Positions 1-9,558 are shown, numbered from the stretch's first letter. The stretch: 55,488 nucleotides of DNA from Eikenella sp963548155 (GCA_963548155.1 CAUUTP010000004.1:1-55488); one strand, 5' to 3'. The notes: generated by a model not told the origin, from the sequence alone. Translations and numbers: made by a program.

Positions 1-58
1 TGTTACTTACTGGCAAGGTTCTCTGAAATAGCACCTTTTTTGTTACTTATGCCAATTT

Positions 59-118
59 TTCAGGTAGCCACCATCCCCATCTGCAAGCAAGCGACATACC
101 ATACACCGGCTACCTGAA
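59..118. repeat. Two imperfect DUS in the gene-free left edge
   Basis: The first 218 bases hold no convincing gene. They carry a reverse DUS (59-70) and a forward DUS (107-118), each differing from AGGCTACCTGAA at one end base. I see nothing else in this stretch. Confidence 0.7.
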
Positions 119-218
119 ATCCAAGCGGCAACGATGTTGAAGCGTAACAAGGCAGGGCTGGGCAAATACACAATGCGAGCTCAACCATAATCCATGCGAA
201 GCCCAAACAATACCCAAC

Positions 219-248
219 GAAAAAAAGCTGCCCTTTCGGGCAGCCTTC
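219..248 (-). terminator. Rho-independent terminator of rpoH
   Basis: A GC-rich 7-bp stem (GCTGCCC/GGGCAGC, 227-244) with a 4-base loop is followed, read on the minus strand, by a run of T. It lies about 20 bases after the rpoH stop. Confidence 0.9.
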
Positions 249-267
249 ATTTATCTATACCAGCAGC

Positions 268-1119
268 TCACTCTTCACTCATAAAGCCACGCAATTTTTG
301 AATGGCTTTGGCTTCAATCTGGCGGATGCGCTCAGCGGATACGCCATATTCGGCAGCCAGCTCGTGCAGGGTAAGGCCGCCGTCGTCTTGCAGCCAGCGG
401 CTTTCCACAATGCGGCGGCTGCGGTCGTCCAGCTGGGCAAGCGCGTTTTGCAGACCTTCGGTCTGCATGGCGTAGCGGGCTTTTTGGGCAATTTGCTGGG
501 TGGGCTCGCTGCGGGTATCAGCCAACCAGTCGATGGGCGCGTAGCTGTCTTCGTCGCTATCGCTGTTATCTGGCAGCAAAGCAATGTCTTTGCCGGTCAT
601 GCGCTGTTCCATTTCCAGCACTTCGTCCATTTTCACGCCCAAATCGTCGGCGATGGTTTGCGCTTCTTCGGGCGAGAGGGCGTTCATGCTTTTACGCATG
701 CTGCGCAGGTTGAAGAAGAGTTTGCGCTGCGGCTTGGTAGTAGCCACGCGCACCATACGCCAGTTGCGCAGGATAAATTCGTGGATTTCGGCCTTAATCC
801 AATGTACGGCAAAGGAAAACAGGCGGGCGCCGCGATTGGGTTCATAACGTTTTACGGCTTTCATCAAGCCGATGTTGCCTTCTTGAATCAAGTCGGCTTG
901 GTTGAGGCCGTAGCCGTCGTAGCCGCGCGCAATGGACACAACTACGCGTAAGTGCGACAAAATCAGTTGCTTGGCGGCTTCCAAATCGCCTTGCAGCTGG
1001 CGCACGGCCAGGCTGTGCTCTTCCTCTGCCGTGAGCAGCGGGATGCTGTTCACGGTGTGAATGTATTGCTCCAAGCTGCCGTGGCCGCTGGGGATGGGCA
1101 ATGCAAATGCGTTATTCAT
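268..1119 (-). CDS. rpoH: RNA polymerase sigma-32 (heat-shock sigma factor RpoH)
   Basis: Alternative sigma factor that directs RNA polymerase to heat-shock promoters. The 283-residue product has the group 3 sigma layout. Sigma region 1.2/2 includes the stretch DLIQEGNIGLMKAVKRYEP, the RpoH box is recognisable as QRKLFFNLR, and region 4 ends in a helix-turn-helix (YGVSAERIRQIEAKAIQKLR). The ATG at 1119 was chosen over an in-frame ATG at 1164 because AAGGA lies just upstream and the product then begins MNNAF, matching the usual length of the family. A short GC hairpin (GCCGCC/GGCGGT, about 1147-1163) sits in the leader upstream of the ribosome site; whether it is a thermosensor cannot be told from sequence alone. 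It is followed by its own terminator, so it is probably monocistronic. Confidence 0.95.
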   Translation of the reverse strand: MNNAFALPIPSGHGSLEQYIHTVNSIPLLTAEEEHSLAVRQLQGDLEAAKQLILSHLRVVVSIARGYDGYGLNQADLIQEGNIGLMKAVKRYEPNRGARLFSFAVHWIKAEIHEFILRNWRMVRVATTKPQRKLFFNLRSMRKSMNALSPEEAQTIADDLGVKMDEVLEMEQRMTGKDIALLPDNSDSDEDSYAPIDWLADTRSEPTQQIAQKARYAMQTEGLQNALAQLDDRSRRIVESRWLQDDGGLTLHELAAEYGVSAERIRQIEAKAIQKLRGFMSEE

Positions 1120-1310
1120 TGTTCTTTGATTCCTTTTGGTATTTTCCACCGCCTTCGGCGGCATTTATCTTTTCTGTCTCTTTAGTTACAGGGGTGATTA
1201 AACACCTATATTGTGTGATTTTGGTTTACGATAGGTTAAATTCTGTATTTTTTAAGTTCTAATTTATTTTCTATATTGCAATAACCAGCAACAACTTCGG
1301 GCAACCGTAT

Positions 1311-2945
1311 TTATTTGCCCTCATCTTTCGGCTCGGCACTTGGCTCGCTGCTTTTTTCAGGTAGCCTTTCCTCTATTGCATCGGAAGCAGGTTTGCGCCG
1401 AGGCAGATAGCCGGCCAGCATCAGCAATACGGCCAAACACAACAAACTGCACACCAATGGCAGCGAGCCGCCCATTTTCATATACGGGGTTTCGCCACGA
1501 TAGCCTTCAATGCTGCCTTCGAGCACGGTGCGAGTGTCGGGCGGAGCGAGTTTCACCACTTGGCCTTGCGGGTTGATGATGGCGGTGGCGCCAGTGTTGG
1601 TGGCGCGCACCATGTAGCGGCCAAGCTCAAGCGCGCGGGTTTGCGATATTTGCAAATGCTGGTGGATAGCATTGGAGCGGACAAACCAGCCCAAATTGCT
1701 CACGTTGGCCAGGAGGCTGGCTTGTTTGGCAGAAGCAATCAGTTCGTCGCCGAAGCCGTCTTCGTAGCACACGTTAAACGCCACACGCTGGTTGGCCAAA
1801 AGCAGCGGTGCTTGGGCGCTGCCGCCGCGCTCGAAACCGGCCAGGGGCATATTCATCATGCGGTACAGCGGCTCGGTGATGGTGGGCAAGGGCTTGTATT
1901 CGCCGAAGGGAACGAGGTGGTTCTTGGCGTAGAACGGAATGTCGTCGGGGCGGTCGGGGTGGTAATTGCTCAAGTTGATTACGGCGTTCAGGTAGCCTGT
2001 GCGCTGCTGGTTGTATTGGGCAATACCCATGGCGAGCGCACTGCCGTTGCGCTGGGCTTCGTAGGCAAATTGGTCGAGGATGCCGGGATTGTATTCCTGC
2101 AAGTCCTGCCGCATCACGGGAATGGAGGTTTCGGGCAAGATGGTGATATCAGCATGACTGTTGGCTACTTGCTCGTAGTAGCTTTGCATGGTCTCGTTCA
2201 GATAGGCGGTATCCCATTTCAGAGTTTGCGCTATATTGCCTTGCACCAATGCCACGGTGGCGCTGCTGCCATCAGGCTCGGTGAAACGCTCTTGGCGCAG
2301 CCGCCAGCCGCCGATGATGACACTGATAAGCAGCATAAGCGGCAATACCCGCCGCTTCCAGCCTTGGTTGTACAACACCAGCACCAGCCACGCGCCGCAA
2401 AAGGCACACAGCAGGGTAAGCAAGTGCAACCCGCCCACAGGAGCATAGCCGGCCAGCGGGGAAAGGTCAGCCACCTGGCTGTAGCCCAATGCACCCCAGC
2501 CGAAGCCGGTAATCGCCCGCTCGCGGGCAAATTCAGCCAGCGTCCACAATACGGGCAATAAAAGGCCAATGCGCCAGCCACGCGGTAGACGGGCTTTTTC
2601 CAGCAACCAGAAGCAGGCGGCGGGATAAAGGGCGAGATAGGCGGGCAACAGAATGGTGAGCGGCAGGGCATACAGATTGGGCAGGCCGGATATGTCGTGC
2701 AGCGCGGTGTGTATCCAATAGAACTGTGCGGCGTAGCCCACCAACCCGAAGCAGTAGGCACCAAACACGCTGTTTTGCGGCCGCAGCTCGGTAAGCCGAA
2801 TCAGGGCGCCGAACAGCAGCGGCATCAGCCAAAAATGGTAATACGGCGCAAACGCCAGCGGCGTGGCGGCTGCCAGCAGCATTACCAGCGGCCAATACAC
2901 ATAGCGCCGACTACACCAATCCTCAAATTTCGCAACCCAATTCAT
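1311..2945 (-). CDS. lnt: Apolipoprotein N-acyltransferase Lnt
   Basis: Inner-membrane enzyme that adds the third acyl chain to the N-terminal cysteine of lipoproteins, the last step of lipoprotein maturation. The N-terminal half has several membrane segments and the C-terminal half is a nitrilase-like periplasmic domain. The catalytic triad is visible as Glu272 (ILPETS), Lys341 (YAKNHLVPFGEYKP) and Cys393 (FNVCYEDG), with spacing like E. coli Lnt. The ATG at 2945 was preferred over an upstream in-frame ATG at 2993, because the extra 16 residues are translated from a DUS (RLPEN) in the leader. The product is about 544 residues, with a C-terminal tail that also contains a DUS-encoded RLPEK; another DUS at 1987-1998 is read in frame. 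It is co-directional with rpoH, but a 191-base gap separates them. Confidence 0.93.
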   Translation of the reverse strand: MNWVAKFEDWCSRRYVYWPLVMLLAAATPLAFAPYYHFWLMPLLFGALIRLTELRPQNSVFGAYCFGLVGYAAQFYWIHTALHDISGLPNLYALPLTILLPAYLALYPAACFWLLEKARLPRGWRIGLLLPVLWTLAEFARERAITGFGWGALGYSQVADLSPLAGYAPVGGLHLLTLLCAFCGAWLVLVLYNQGWKRRVLPLMLLISVIIGGWRLRQERFTEPDGSSATVALVQGNIAQTLKWDTAYLNETMQSYYEQVANSHADITILPETSIPVMRQDLQEYNPGILDQFAYEAQRNGSALAMGIAQYNQQRTGYLNAVINLSNYHPDRPDDIPFYAKNHLVPFGEYKPLPTITEPLYRMMNMPLAGFERGGSAQAPLLLANQRVAFNVCYEDGFGDELIASAKQASLLANVSNLGWFVRSNAIHQHLQISQTRALELGRYMVRATNTGATAIINPQGQVVKLAPPDTRTVLEGSIEGYRGETPYMKMGGSLPLVCSLLCLAVLLMLAGYLPRRKPASDAIEERLPEKSSEPSAEPKDEGK

Positions 2946-3007
2946 GTTTTCAGGTAGCCTTGATAAAGAAGCGGCATTATATAGCCAAATCATCGCTGCA
3001 TGGTGTT

Positions 3008-3042
3008 TTCAGGTAGCCTTTTCTGGCTAGAGGCTACCTGAA
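3008..3042. repeat. Inverted DUS pair between lnt and coaD
   Basis: A reverse DUS (3008-3019) faces a forward DUS (3031-3042) and can form a hairpin. It lies between the divergent starts of lnt and coaD, so a terminator role is unlikely for either. A further single DUS lies at 2949-2960, directly in front of the lnt start codon. Confidence 0.85.
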
Positions 3043-3166
3043 AACGCACTGGCTGAAGATAATGCGCAACGGCTTCAACCCGCAAGCCTACCAAAATAAA
3101 CTTGCGCTGCCGCAGCAAGCGGGGTAGGCTTCGCCCGTTTTTAATTTGTCCTATGCAGAACTGACT

Positions 3167-3682
3167 ATGCAACCACACCACCGCCGCGCGGTTTACGCCG
3201 GCAGTTTCGACCCCCCCACCAACGGCCACCTGTGGATGATCCGCCACGCACAGGCCATGTTTGACGAACTTGTTGTGGCCATCGGCACCAATCCCGATAA
3301 GCATGCCACCTACACACTGGAAGAGCGCAAAGCCATGTTGGTGGCAATCACTGCCGAATTCCCCAATGTGCGCGTTACCCAATTCCACAACCGATTTCTG
3401 GTTGATTTCGCCGACAGCATCCAAGCCGATTTCGTGGTGCGCGGCATCCGCAGCGCTTCCGACTATGAATACGAACGCGCCATGCGTTACATCAATGCTG
3501 ACCTGCAGCCGGCCATCACCACCGTTATCTTGATGCCGCCGCGCGAATTTGCCGAAGTATCGTCCACCATGGTCAAAGGCATGGTCGGCCCGCAAAACTG
3601 GCAGAAAACCATCCGCCGCTACGTTCCCGATGCCGTGTACCGCAAAATCCTGACCGACCATGGCTGTTCGGTTGAGGATTGA
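3167..3682 (+). CDS. coaD: Phosphopantetheine adenylyltransferase (CoaD)
   Basis: Cytoplasmic nucleotidyltransferase that makes dephospho-CoA from 4'-phosphopantetheine and ATP, the penultimate step of coenzyme A synthesis. The 171-residue product opens with the family signature RRAVYAGSFDPPTNGHLW, containing the T/SxGH motif, and has the conserved GIRSASDYEYE and EVSSTMVKG segments. An in-frame TTG at 3146 would add seven residues. ATG 3167 gives the usual neisserial N-terminus, although no strong ribosome site precedes either. The gene runs towards the ATP synthase operon and probably shares the bidirectional terminator at 3787-3819. Confidence 0.95.
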   Translation: MQPHHRRAVYAGSFDPPTNGHLWMIRHAQAMFDELVVAIGTNPDKHATYTLEERKAMLVAITAEFPNVRVTQFHNRFLVDFADSIQADFVVRGIRSASDYEYERAMRYINADLQPAITTVILMPPREFAEVSSTMVKGMVGPQNWQKTIRRYVPDAVYRKILTDHGCSVED

Positions 3683-3705
3683 TACCACCACCCGCCTATC
3701 AAAGC

Positions 3706-3774
3706 AGGCTACCTGAAAATGGTATTGTCGGCAAAGCAGATATGCCCCTTAACCTTAGCCTTTTCAGGTAGCCT
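3706..3774. repeat. Two DUS downstream of coaD
   Basis: Forward DUS at 3706-3717 and reverse DUS at 3763-3774, in opposite orientation and 45 bases apart, in the coaD/atpC convergent gap. These are the last DUS before a 7-kb DUS-free stretch. Confidence 0.85.
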
Positions 3775-3786
3775 GAGTCGCCAAGA

Positions 3787-3819
3787 AAAATAAAGCACGA
3801 TGTAATCGTGCTTTATTTT
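3787..3819. terminator. Bidirectional terminator between coaD and atpC
   Basis: A perfect 15-bp stem (arms 3787-3801 and 3805-3819) closes a 3-base loop, with A and T runs at its feet on both strands. It can end the atp operon on the minus strand and coaD on the plus strand. Confidence 0.93.
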
Positions 3820-3839
3820 CGTCCGTCAAACCGATTGGT

Positions 3840-4265
3840 TTAGCGCTTGTTTTTAATACGCAGGTAATTGAGAGCCTTCAGTTCGGCCAACGCAATCGCC
3901 AGTGCTGCCTGGGCTTTAGCCATTGATTCATCATCTTTGGCCTGTTTCACACCAGCTTCGGCAGCTTTTCTAGCTTCCTCTGCCCGCGCCTGATCCAGCT
4001 CGGCACTGCGCACAGCCACGTCAGCTAAAATCATGATTTTGTGCGGCTGCACTTCCAGAATACCACCGGAAATAGCCACCAAAACCTCTTCTTCCTGCTC
4101 CGGCACCTGCAAACGCAGCACCCCAGGGCGCACCAAGCTCATAATCGGCTCGTGACGAGGGTAAATACCGAGCTCGCCGTTTAGGGTCGGCACCACGGCG
4201 AAGCTGGCTTCGCCGGAGTAGATACTCTCCTCATTGCTGACCACATCAACCTGCATGATATTCAT
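3840..4265 (-). CDS. atpC: ATP synthase F1 epsilon subunit
   Basis: Central-stalk subunit of F1Fo ATP synthase that couples gamma rotation and can inhibit ATP hydrolysis. The 141 residues show the N-terminal beta-sandwich (GELGIYPRHEPI) and a C-terminal helical hairpin rich in Ala, Glu and Lys. It is the last gene of the operon, 10 bases after atpD, with GAGGA before the start. ATG 4256 is a possible alternative start three codons in. Confidence 0.96.
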   Translation of the reverse strand: MNIMQVDVVSNEESIYSGEASFAVVPTLNGELGIYPRHEPIMSLVRPGVLRLQVPEQEEEVLVAISGGILEVQPHKIMILADVAVRSAELDQARAEEARKAAEAGVKQAKDDESMAKAQAALAIALAELKALNYLRIKNKR

Positions 4266-4275
4266 GCTGCATTCC

Positions 4276-5673
4276 TCAGTTCAGGGTTTTGGCTTTTTCC
4301 ACAGCCTCTTCGATGCTGCCCACCATATAGAAGGCCTGCTCCGGCAAGTGGTCGTATTCGCCGCTCAAAATAGCTTTGAAACCAGCTACGGTATCGCGCA
4401 GCGAAACGTATTTGCCGGGCGAGCCGGTAAACACTTCTGCCACATGGAAAGGCTGAGACAGGAAGCGCTGGATCTTACGGGCACGCATCACCGTCATCTT
4501 GTCTTCATCAGACAACTCGTCCATACCCAAAATGGCGATAATATCGCGCAATTCTTTGTATTTCTGCAAGGTAGATTGCACGCCACGAGCCACATCGTAG
4601 TGCTCTTGGCCGAGCACCATCGGATCGAGCTGGCGAGAAGTGGAGTCCAAAGGGTCTACCGCAGGGTAAATACCCAAGGAGGCAATATCGCGGCTCAATA
4701 CTACAGTCGCATCCAAGTGGGCAAACGTAGTGGCAGGGGACGGGTCGGTCAAGTCGTCAGCCGGTACATATACAGCTTGGATAGAAGTGATGGAGCCGGT
4801 TTGGGTGGAGGTAATACGCTCCTGCAAACGACCCATTTCTTCAGCCAAAGTTGGCTGATAACCCACAGCAGAAGGCATACGGCCAAGCAGAGCCGACACT
4901 TCGGTACCGGCCAGAGTATAGCGGTAGATATTATCCACAAAGAACAATACGTCACGGCCTTTGCCGTTTTCGTCTTTTTCGTCACGGAAGTATTCAGCCA
5001 TCGACAAACCAGTTAGAGCAACACGCAAGCGGTTACCAGGAGGCTCGTTCATCTGGCCATACACCATTGCCACTTTATCCAACACGTTGGAGTCTTTCAT
5101 TTCGTGGTAGAAGTCGTTACCTTCACGAGTACGCTCACCCACGCCAGCGAATACGGAAAGACCACTGTGCGCTTTGGCAATGTTGTTAATCAGCTCCATC
5201 ATGTTCACGGTTTTGCCCACACCGGCACCGCCAAACAGACCCACTTTACCACCTTTAGCAAACGGACAAAGCAAATCGATCACTTTAATGCCTGTTTCCA
5301 ACAATTCAGTAGTGCTGGAGAGTTCGTCGAACTTAGGTGCAAATTGATGAATAGCACGGGTTTGGCCAGAACCGATCGGACCTTGTTCGTCCACGGGGTT
5401 GCCCAGAACGTCCATGATGCGGCCTAGGGTGGCTTTCCCCACCGGCACAGTAATCGGTGCACCAGTATTTTGCACAGCCAAGCCACGTTTCAAACCGTCT
5501 GTACTACCCATCGCAATGGTACGGACAACGCCGTCACCAAGCTGCTGCTGTACTTCCAGCGTCAAATCAGTATCAACCAGTTTGAGTGCATCGTAAACAC
5601 GCGGAATGGCGGTACGCGGAAACTCCACGTCGACTACCGCACCAATAATTTGTACGATTTTGCCTTGGTTCAT
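4276..5673 (-). CDS. atpD: ATP synthase F1 beta subunit (catalytic)
   Basis: Catalytic subunit of F1Fo ATP synthase, 465 residues as is usual. The Walker A loop is GGAGVGKT, the catalytic Glu lies in GVGERTREGND, Walker B is DVLFFVDNIYRYT, and the DELSDEDK segment of the C-terminal domain is present. The sequence is intact over its whole length. It sits between atpG and atpC in the standard order. No DUS occurs in the gene. Confidence 0.98.
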   Translation of the reverse strand: MNQGKIVQIIGAVVDVEFPRTAIPRVYDALKLVDTDLTLEVQQQLGDGVVRTIAMGSTDGLKRGLAVQNTGAPITVPVGKATLGRIMDVLGNPVDEQGPIGSGQTRAIHQFAPKFDELSSTTELLETGIKVIDLLCPFAKGGKVGLFGGAGVGKTVNMMELINNIAKAHSGLSVFAGVGERTREGNDFYHEMKDSNVLDKVAMVYGQMNEPPGNRLRVALTGLSMAEYFRDEKDENGKGRDVLFFVDNIYRYTLAGTEVSALLGRMPSAVGYQPTLAEEMGRLQERITSTQTGSITSIQAVYVPADDLTDPSPATTFAHLDATVVLSRDIASLGIYPAVDPLDSTSRQLDPMVLGQEHYDVARGVQSTLQKYKELRDIIAILGMDELSDEDKMTVMRARKIQRFLSQPFHVAEVFTGSPGKYVSLRDTVAGFKAILSGEYDHLPEQAFYMVGSIEEAVEKAKTLN

Positions 5674-5713
5674 TTATCTATCCTAAATATTCAAATCTGC
5701 CTGCTCTGCCCAC

Positions 5714-6592
5714 CTATACTGCAGCGGCACCGGCTACAATTTCCGACAGTTCAGTAGTAATCGCTGCCTGACGGGATTTGTTGTAAATCAGGCGTAATTC
5801 CTTAATTGCGTTGCTTGCGTTATCCGTAGCGGCCTTCATTGCTACCATACGGGCAGACTGCTCGGAAGCCATGTTTTCACACAAAGCCTGATACACCACC
5901 GATTCCAAATAGCGGCGTACCAAATATTCCAACACCAAAATTGGCGACGGCTCATAAACATATTCTCGGCCGTATTCTTCTGCTTCCGATATTTCGTTCA
6001 GCACATTGTGACCGATAGGCAGCAAGGTCTCCAAATTTGGCTCTTGGCGCATGGTATTGATAAATCTAGAATACACCAAGTGCACAATATCCAAGCCACC
6101 ATCAGCATAACGCTGAAACACTTCAGTCAGCGAACCAAGCAGCACTTCCATTTTCGGAGTGTCACCCAGATTCACCGCACTGGCCACCACATTGAGGCCT
6201 GCACGATTACAGGCAGCTAAGCCTTTACTACCGAAGCAGATAACCTCCACTTCCACGCCCTGCTGCTGATACTCTTGCACCTGCCCCAAAAACTTCTTCA
6301 GCAAATTGGCATTCAACCCGCCACACAAGCCCTTGTCAGTAGTGATCAAGATGAAACCGGCACGTCGAATGTTTTCTCGGCTTTCCAAGATTGGCAACTG
6401 CTTATGCTCAGTTTCTACCTGCGCCAAGTGGCTCATCACTATACGCACTTTCTCGGCATAAGGCCGTGCCAAACGCATTCTGTCCTGCGTTTTCCGCATT
6501 TTGGAAGTCGATACCATCTGCATGGCTTTGGTAATCTTCTGTGTATTCTGTACACTGCGGATTTTTGTGAGGATTTCTTTCCCTACTGCCAT
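5714..6592 (-). CDS. atpG: ATP synthase F1 gamma subunit
   Basis: Rotor shaft subunit of F1Fo ATP synthase. The 292-residue protein has the typical N-terminal coiled-coil start (KEILTKIRSVQNTQKITKAM) and the matching C-terminal helix (MKAATDNASNAIKELRLIYN), which together form the asymmetric shaft. The central domain contains LITTDKGLCGGLN. It is in the standard position between atpA and atpD. Confidence 0.97.
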   Translation of the reverse strand: MAVGKEILTKIRSVQNTQKITKAMQMVSTSKMRKTQDRMRLARPYAEKVRIVMSHLAQVETEHKQLPILESRENIRRAGFILITTDKGLCGGLNANLLKKFLGQVQEYQQQGVEVEVICFGSKGLAACNRAGLNVVASAVNLGDTPKMEVLLGSLTEVFQRYADGGLDIVHLVYSRFINTMRQEPNLETLLPIGHNVLNEISEAEEYGREYVYEPSPILVLEYLVRRYLESVVYQALCENMASEQSARMVAMKAATDNASNAIKELRLIYNKSRQAAITTELSEIVAGAAAV

Positions 6593-6616
6593 TTCAGACT
6601 TTTCCTTTTCTGCGGT

Positions 6617-8164
6617 TTAAGCCGAGTAGTTGCGGGAGGCTTTAAATGTGCTGATAGCTTCGGTCAAAACTTGCTCGTTCTCATCACTCATCACGCCCTG
6701 CTGATTGATTTGATCCAGCACATCGGCGTGCTGCGTACGCATATAGCCCAAGAAGTCAGCCTCAAACGCTAATGCCTTAGATACCGGCACATCTTCGTAA
6801 GAGCCTTTGTTAATCGCCCACAAGGTCAAAGCCATTTCAGCAATACTCATGGTGCTGAATTGTTTTTGCTTCATCAATTCAGTAACCACTTCACCATGTT
6901 GCAACTGCTTGCGGGTAGCCTCGTCCAAATCAGAAGCAAATTGAGAGAATGCTGCCAATTCACGATATTGAGCCAAAGCTAAACGGATACCACCACCCAG
7001 TTTTTTAATAACTTTGGTTTGGGCAGAACCGCCTACGCGAGATACGGAAATACCTGCGTTAATGGCCGGGCGGATGCCTGAGTTGAACAAATCAGTTTCC
7101 AAGAAAATCTGACCATCAGTAATAGAAATTACGTTAGTCGGCACGAAAGCAGACACGTCACCGGCTTGGGTCTCGATAATCGGCAATGCAGTCAATGAGC
7201 CAGTTTTCCCTTTTACTTCACCGTTTGTACGTTTTTCTACCTCATCAGCATTGATGCGTGCAGCTCGTTCCAGCAGACGACTGTGCAGATAGAAAACGTC
7301 ACCTGGATAAGCTTCACGACCAGGCGGGCGGCGCAACAGCAAAGAAATTTGACGATAGGCAACAGCTTGTTTAGACAAATCATCATACACAATCAACGCA
7401 TCTTCGCCACGATCGCGGAAATACTCGCCCATCGTGCAACCAGAATACGGAGCAATAAACTGCAGAGCCGCTGCTTCAGAAGCAGTTGCCGCCACCACAA
7501 TGGTATGCTCCATTGCGCCATGCTCTTCCAGTTTGCGTACTACGTTAGCAATAGAGGAGGCTTTTTGCCCGATTGCCACATAAATACAGATAACACCGGT
7601 GCCTTTTTGATTGACAATCGCATCCAATGCAACAGCTGTCTTACCAGTTTGACGGTCGCCAATAATCAATTCACGCTGGCCACGACCAATCGGTACCATA
7701 GAATCCACTGATTTCAAGCCAGTTTGCATTGGCTGATCTACGGATTGGCGTGCAATTACACCTGGAGCGATTTTCTCAATCGGCGCAGTTTCTTTAGCGT
7801 TAATAGGACCCTTGCCATCAATCGGCTGACCCAGGGCATTCACAACACGGCCAACTAGCTCTCGACCAACCGGCACTTCCAAAATACGACCGGTACATTT
7901 AACTTGATCACCTTCTTTAATATGCTCGTACTCGCCCAATACAATCGCACCAACCGAGTCACGCTCCAAGTTCATGGCCAAGCCGAACGTGTTGCCGGGG
8001 AACTCTAACATCTCACCCTGCATTACATCCGACAATCCGTGTACACGCACGATACCGTCGGTCACAGAAATCACACCCCCATAGGTGTTGGCTTCCTGTT
8101 TTACATTCAGGTTTTCAATTTTAGATTTTAACAACTCACTGATTTCAGCAGGATTAAGCTGCAT
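6617..8164 (-). CDS. atpA: ATP synthase F1 alpha subunit
   Basis: Regulatory nucleotide-binding subunit of F1. At 515 residues it has the usual family length. The P-loop is GDRQTGKTA, followed by the conserved ALQFIAPYSGCTMGEYFRD and the LLRRPPGREAYPGDVFYLHSR region. It lies between atpH and atpG with short intergenic gaps. No lesion is visible. Confidence 0.98.
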   Translation of the reverse strand: MQLNPAEISELLKSKIENLNVKQEANTYGGVISVTDGIVRVHGLSDVMQGEMLEFPGNTFGLAMNLERDSVGAIVLGEYEHIKEGDQVKCTGRILEVPVGRELVGRVVNALGQPIDGKGPINAKETAPIEKIAPGVIARQSVDQPMQTGLKSVDSMVPIGRGQRELIIGDRQTGKTAVALDAIVNQKGTGVICIYVAIGQKASSIANVVRKLEEHGAMEHTIVVAATASEAAALQFIAPYSGCTMGEYFRDRGEDALIVYDDLSKQAVAYRQISLLLRRPPGREAYPGDVFYLHSRLLERAARINADEVEKRTNGEVKGKTGSLTALPIIETQAGDVSAFVPTNVISITDGQIFLETDLFNSGIRPAINAGISVSRVGGSAQTKVIKKLGGGIRLALAQYRELAAFSQFASDLDEATRKQLQHGEVVTELMKQKQFSTMSIAEMALTLWAINKGSYEDVPVSKALAFEADFLGYMRTQHADVLDQINQQGVMSDENEQVLTEAISTFKASRNYSA

Positions 8165-8173
8165 GAAACTCTC

Positions 8174-8719
8174 CTAATTTATCATGGCCGTATACAGGTT
8201 TTTCAACTTCCCCCGCACGGACAAGTCCAAAACTTTATCTCCAACTTCAATTTTGATACCACCAATCAGCTCGGGCACCACCTTTAAAGTAGCCTCCAGC
8301 TTGTGGCCAAATTTCTGCTGGCAATCACTTACCACCTTGGCGAACTGTCCTTCACTCATCGGGAAGGCACTGTAAATTATAGCCTTCTGTATATGGTCTT
8401 TTGCCAGTACCAATGCTTGATATTGGTTATAGACTTCTGGCAAAACTGTCAATCTACCACCTTCAGCCAGCACATACAGAAAATTTTTGAAATCCGTATA
8501 TTGCGGCGCCTGGATATCGTCCAGCAATCCAATCAAGGCATCCGCCTTCTGGTGAGGAGCAATGCCAGCATCATCCAGCAACGTGGTAAGCTTAGGTTGT
8601 CCGACAGCCCACGCCAAATCTTTCAGCTTCTGCAGCCAAAGTTCAACTTGGCCTTTTTCAGATGCCAATTCAAATAATGCTTTAGCATACGGCCTAGCAA
8701 TGGTGGCAAGTTCAGCCAT
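8174..8719 (-). CDS. atpH: ATP synthase F1 delta subunit
   Basis: Peripheral-stalk subunit that joins F1 to the b subunits (OSCP equivalent). The 181 residues start with the typical ATIARPYAKALFELA helix and end with the conserved C-terminal IEVGDKVLDLSVRGKL segment. It sits 4 bases after atpF and 9 bases before atpA, consistent with coupled translation. Confidence 0.96.
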   Translation of the reverse strand: MAELATIARPYAKALFELASEKGQVELWLQKLKDLAWAVGQPKLTTLLDDAGIAPHQKADALIGLLDDIQAPQYTDFKNFLYVLAEGGRLTVLPEVYNQYQALVLAKDHIQKAIIYSAFPMSEGQFAKVVSDCQQKFGHKLEATLKVVPELIGGIKIEVGDKVLDLSVRGKLKNLYTAMIN

Positions 8720-8723
8720 AGTT

Positions 8724-9194
8724 TTACAGCTCCTGCTTCAACATACCCAGCAAGTGGGCATGTTTATCGGCATTAATCTCGCTGCACAGAATCTGTTCAG
8801 CACCTTTAACTGCCAGCGCAGCCACCTGCTCACGCAGAGCTTCGCGTGCCCGATTAACTTCCTGCTCCACATCGGCCTTAGCCTGCGCAGCAACACGAGC
8901 AGCCTCATCAGAGGCCTGCTTTTTAGCATCCTCAACGATTTGAGAGGCGCGTTTCTCTGCATTAGTGATGATTTCGGCAACTTGATCACGACCTTCAGCC
9001 ATGAGTTCAGCCACACGCTTTTCAGCCTGTTCGAAATCACTTTTTCCACGCTCGGCAGCAGCCAAGCCTTCGGCAATTTTGCTGGCACGCTCATCTAAAG
9101 CCTTGGCAATGGGTGGCCACACGAATTTCACGGTGAACCACACCAGCAGGCAAAAGACGATTATTTGTATGATTAAAGCTGAATTAATATTCAC
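8724..9194 (-). CDS. atpF: ATP synthase Fo b subunit
   Basis: Peripheral-stalk subunit: one N-terminal membrane helix (IIQIIVFCLLVWFTVKFVW) followed by a long Ala/Glu/Lys-rich helix that dimerises. The start was set at GTG 9194, giving 156 residues, the length of E. coli AtpF. GAAGG lies nine bases upstream of this GTG, whereas the alternative TTG at 9203 abuts the ribosome site. The resulting N-terminus (MNIN) matches what I recall of Neisseria. A non-ATG start is likely. Confidence 0.93.
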   Translation of the reverse strand: MNINSALIIQIIVFCLLVWFTVKFVWPPIAKALDERASKIAEGLAAAERGKSDFEQAEKRVAELMAEGRDQVAEIITNAEKRASQIVEDAKKQASDEAARVAAQAKADVEQEVNRAREALREQVAALAVKGAEQILCSEINADKHAHLLGMLKQEL

Positions 9195-9248
9195 TTTACT
9201 CAACCTTCACAGTTAGGGTTAAAACAAACGTCAAAAGTTTGTGTAATC

Positions 9249-9503
9249 TTAACCTGCAACTGCCGGGGCAAACGGATTCACGAAGGCGAACAGCAAAGCA
9301 ACAGCCACGCCGATCAAGAATGCCGCGTCGATCAAACCGGCAATCAGGAACAATTTGGTTTGCAGCGGTTCAATCAGCTCAGGCTGGCGAGCAGAAGCCT
9401 CCAGATACTTTGAGCCCACGAATGCGATACTGGCCGCAGCAGCCACAGCACCGAACGCAACAATCAGGCCGCAAGTGATGGCCAATGCACTATTCAAATC
9501 CAT
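9249..9503 (-). CDS. atpE: ATP synthase Fo c subunit
   Basis: Proteolipid of the proton-translocating ring, 84 residues. It forms two membrane helices joined by the polar loop ARQPE. The ion-carrying carboxylate is Asp59 in the second helix (LIAGLIDAAFLIG). No sodium-binding ligand set is evident, so proton coupling is expected. It lies between atpB and atpF. Confidence 0.97.
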   Translation of the reverse strand: MDLNSALAITCGLIVAFGAVAAAASIAFVGSKYLEASARQPELIEPLQTKLFLIAGLIDAAFLIGVAVALLFAFVNPFAPAVAG

Positions 9504-9558
9504 TTAAAACTCCTTATCTAAAAGTGAAAGTTAAACTACTACAAAAAACAACAAACTA

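Noticed and set aside
4234..5016. Long plus-strand open frame across atpD and atpC
   Set aside because: Antisense shadow of two clearly functional genes; no ribosome site and no protein-like motifs.
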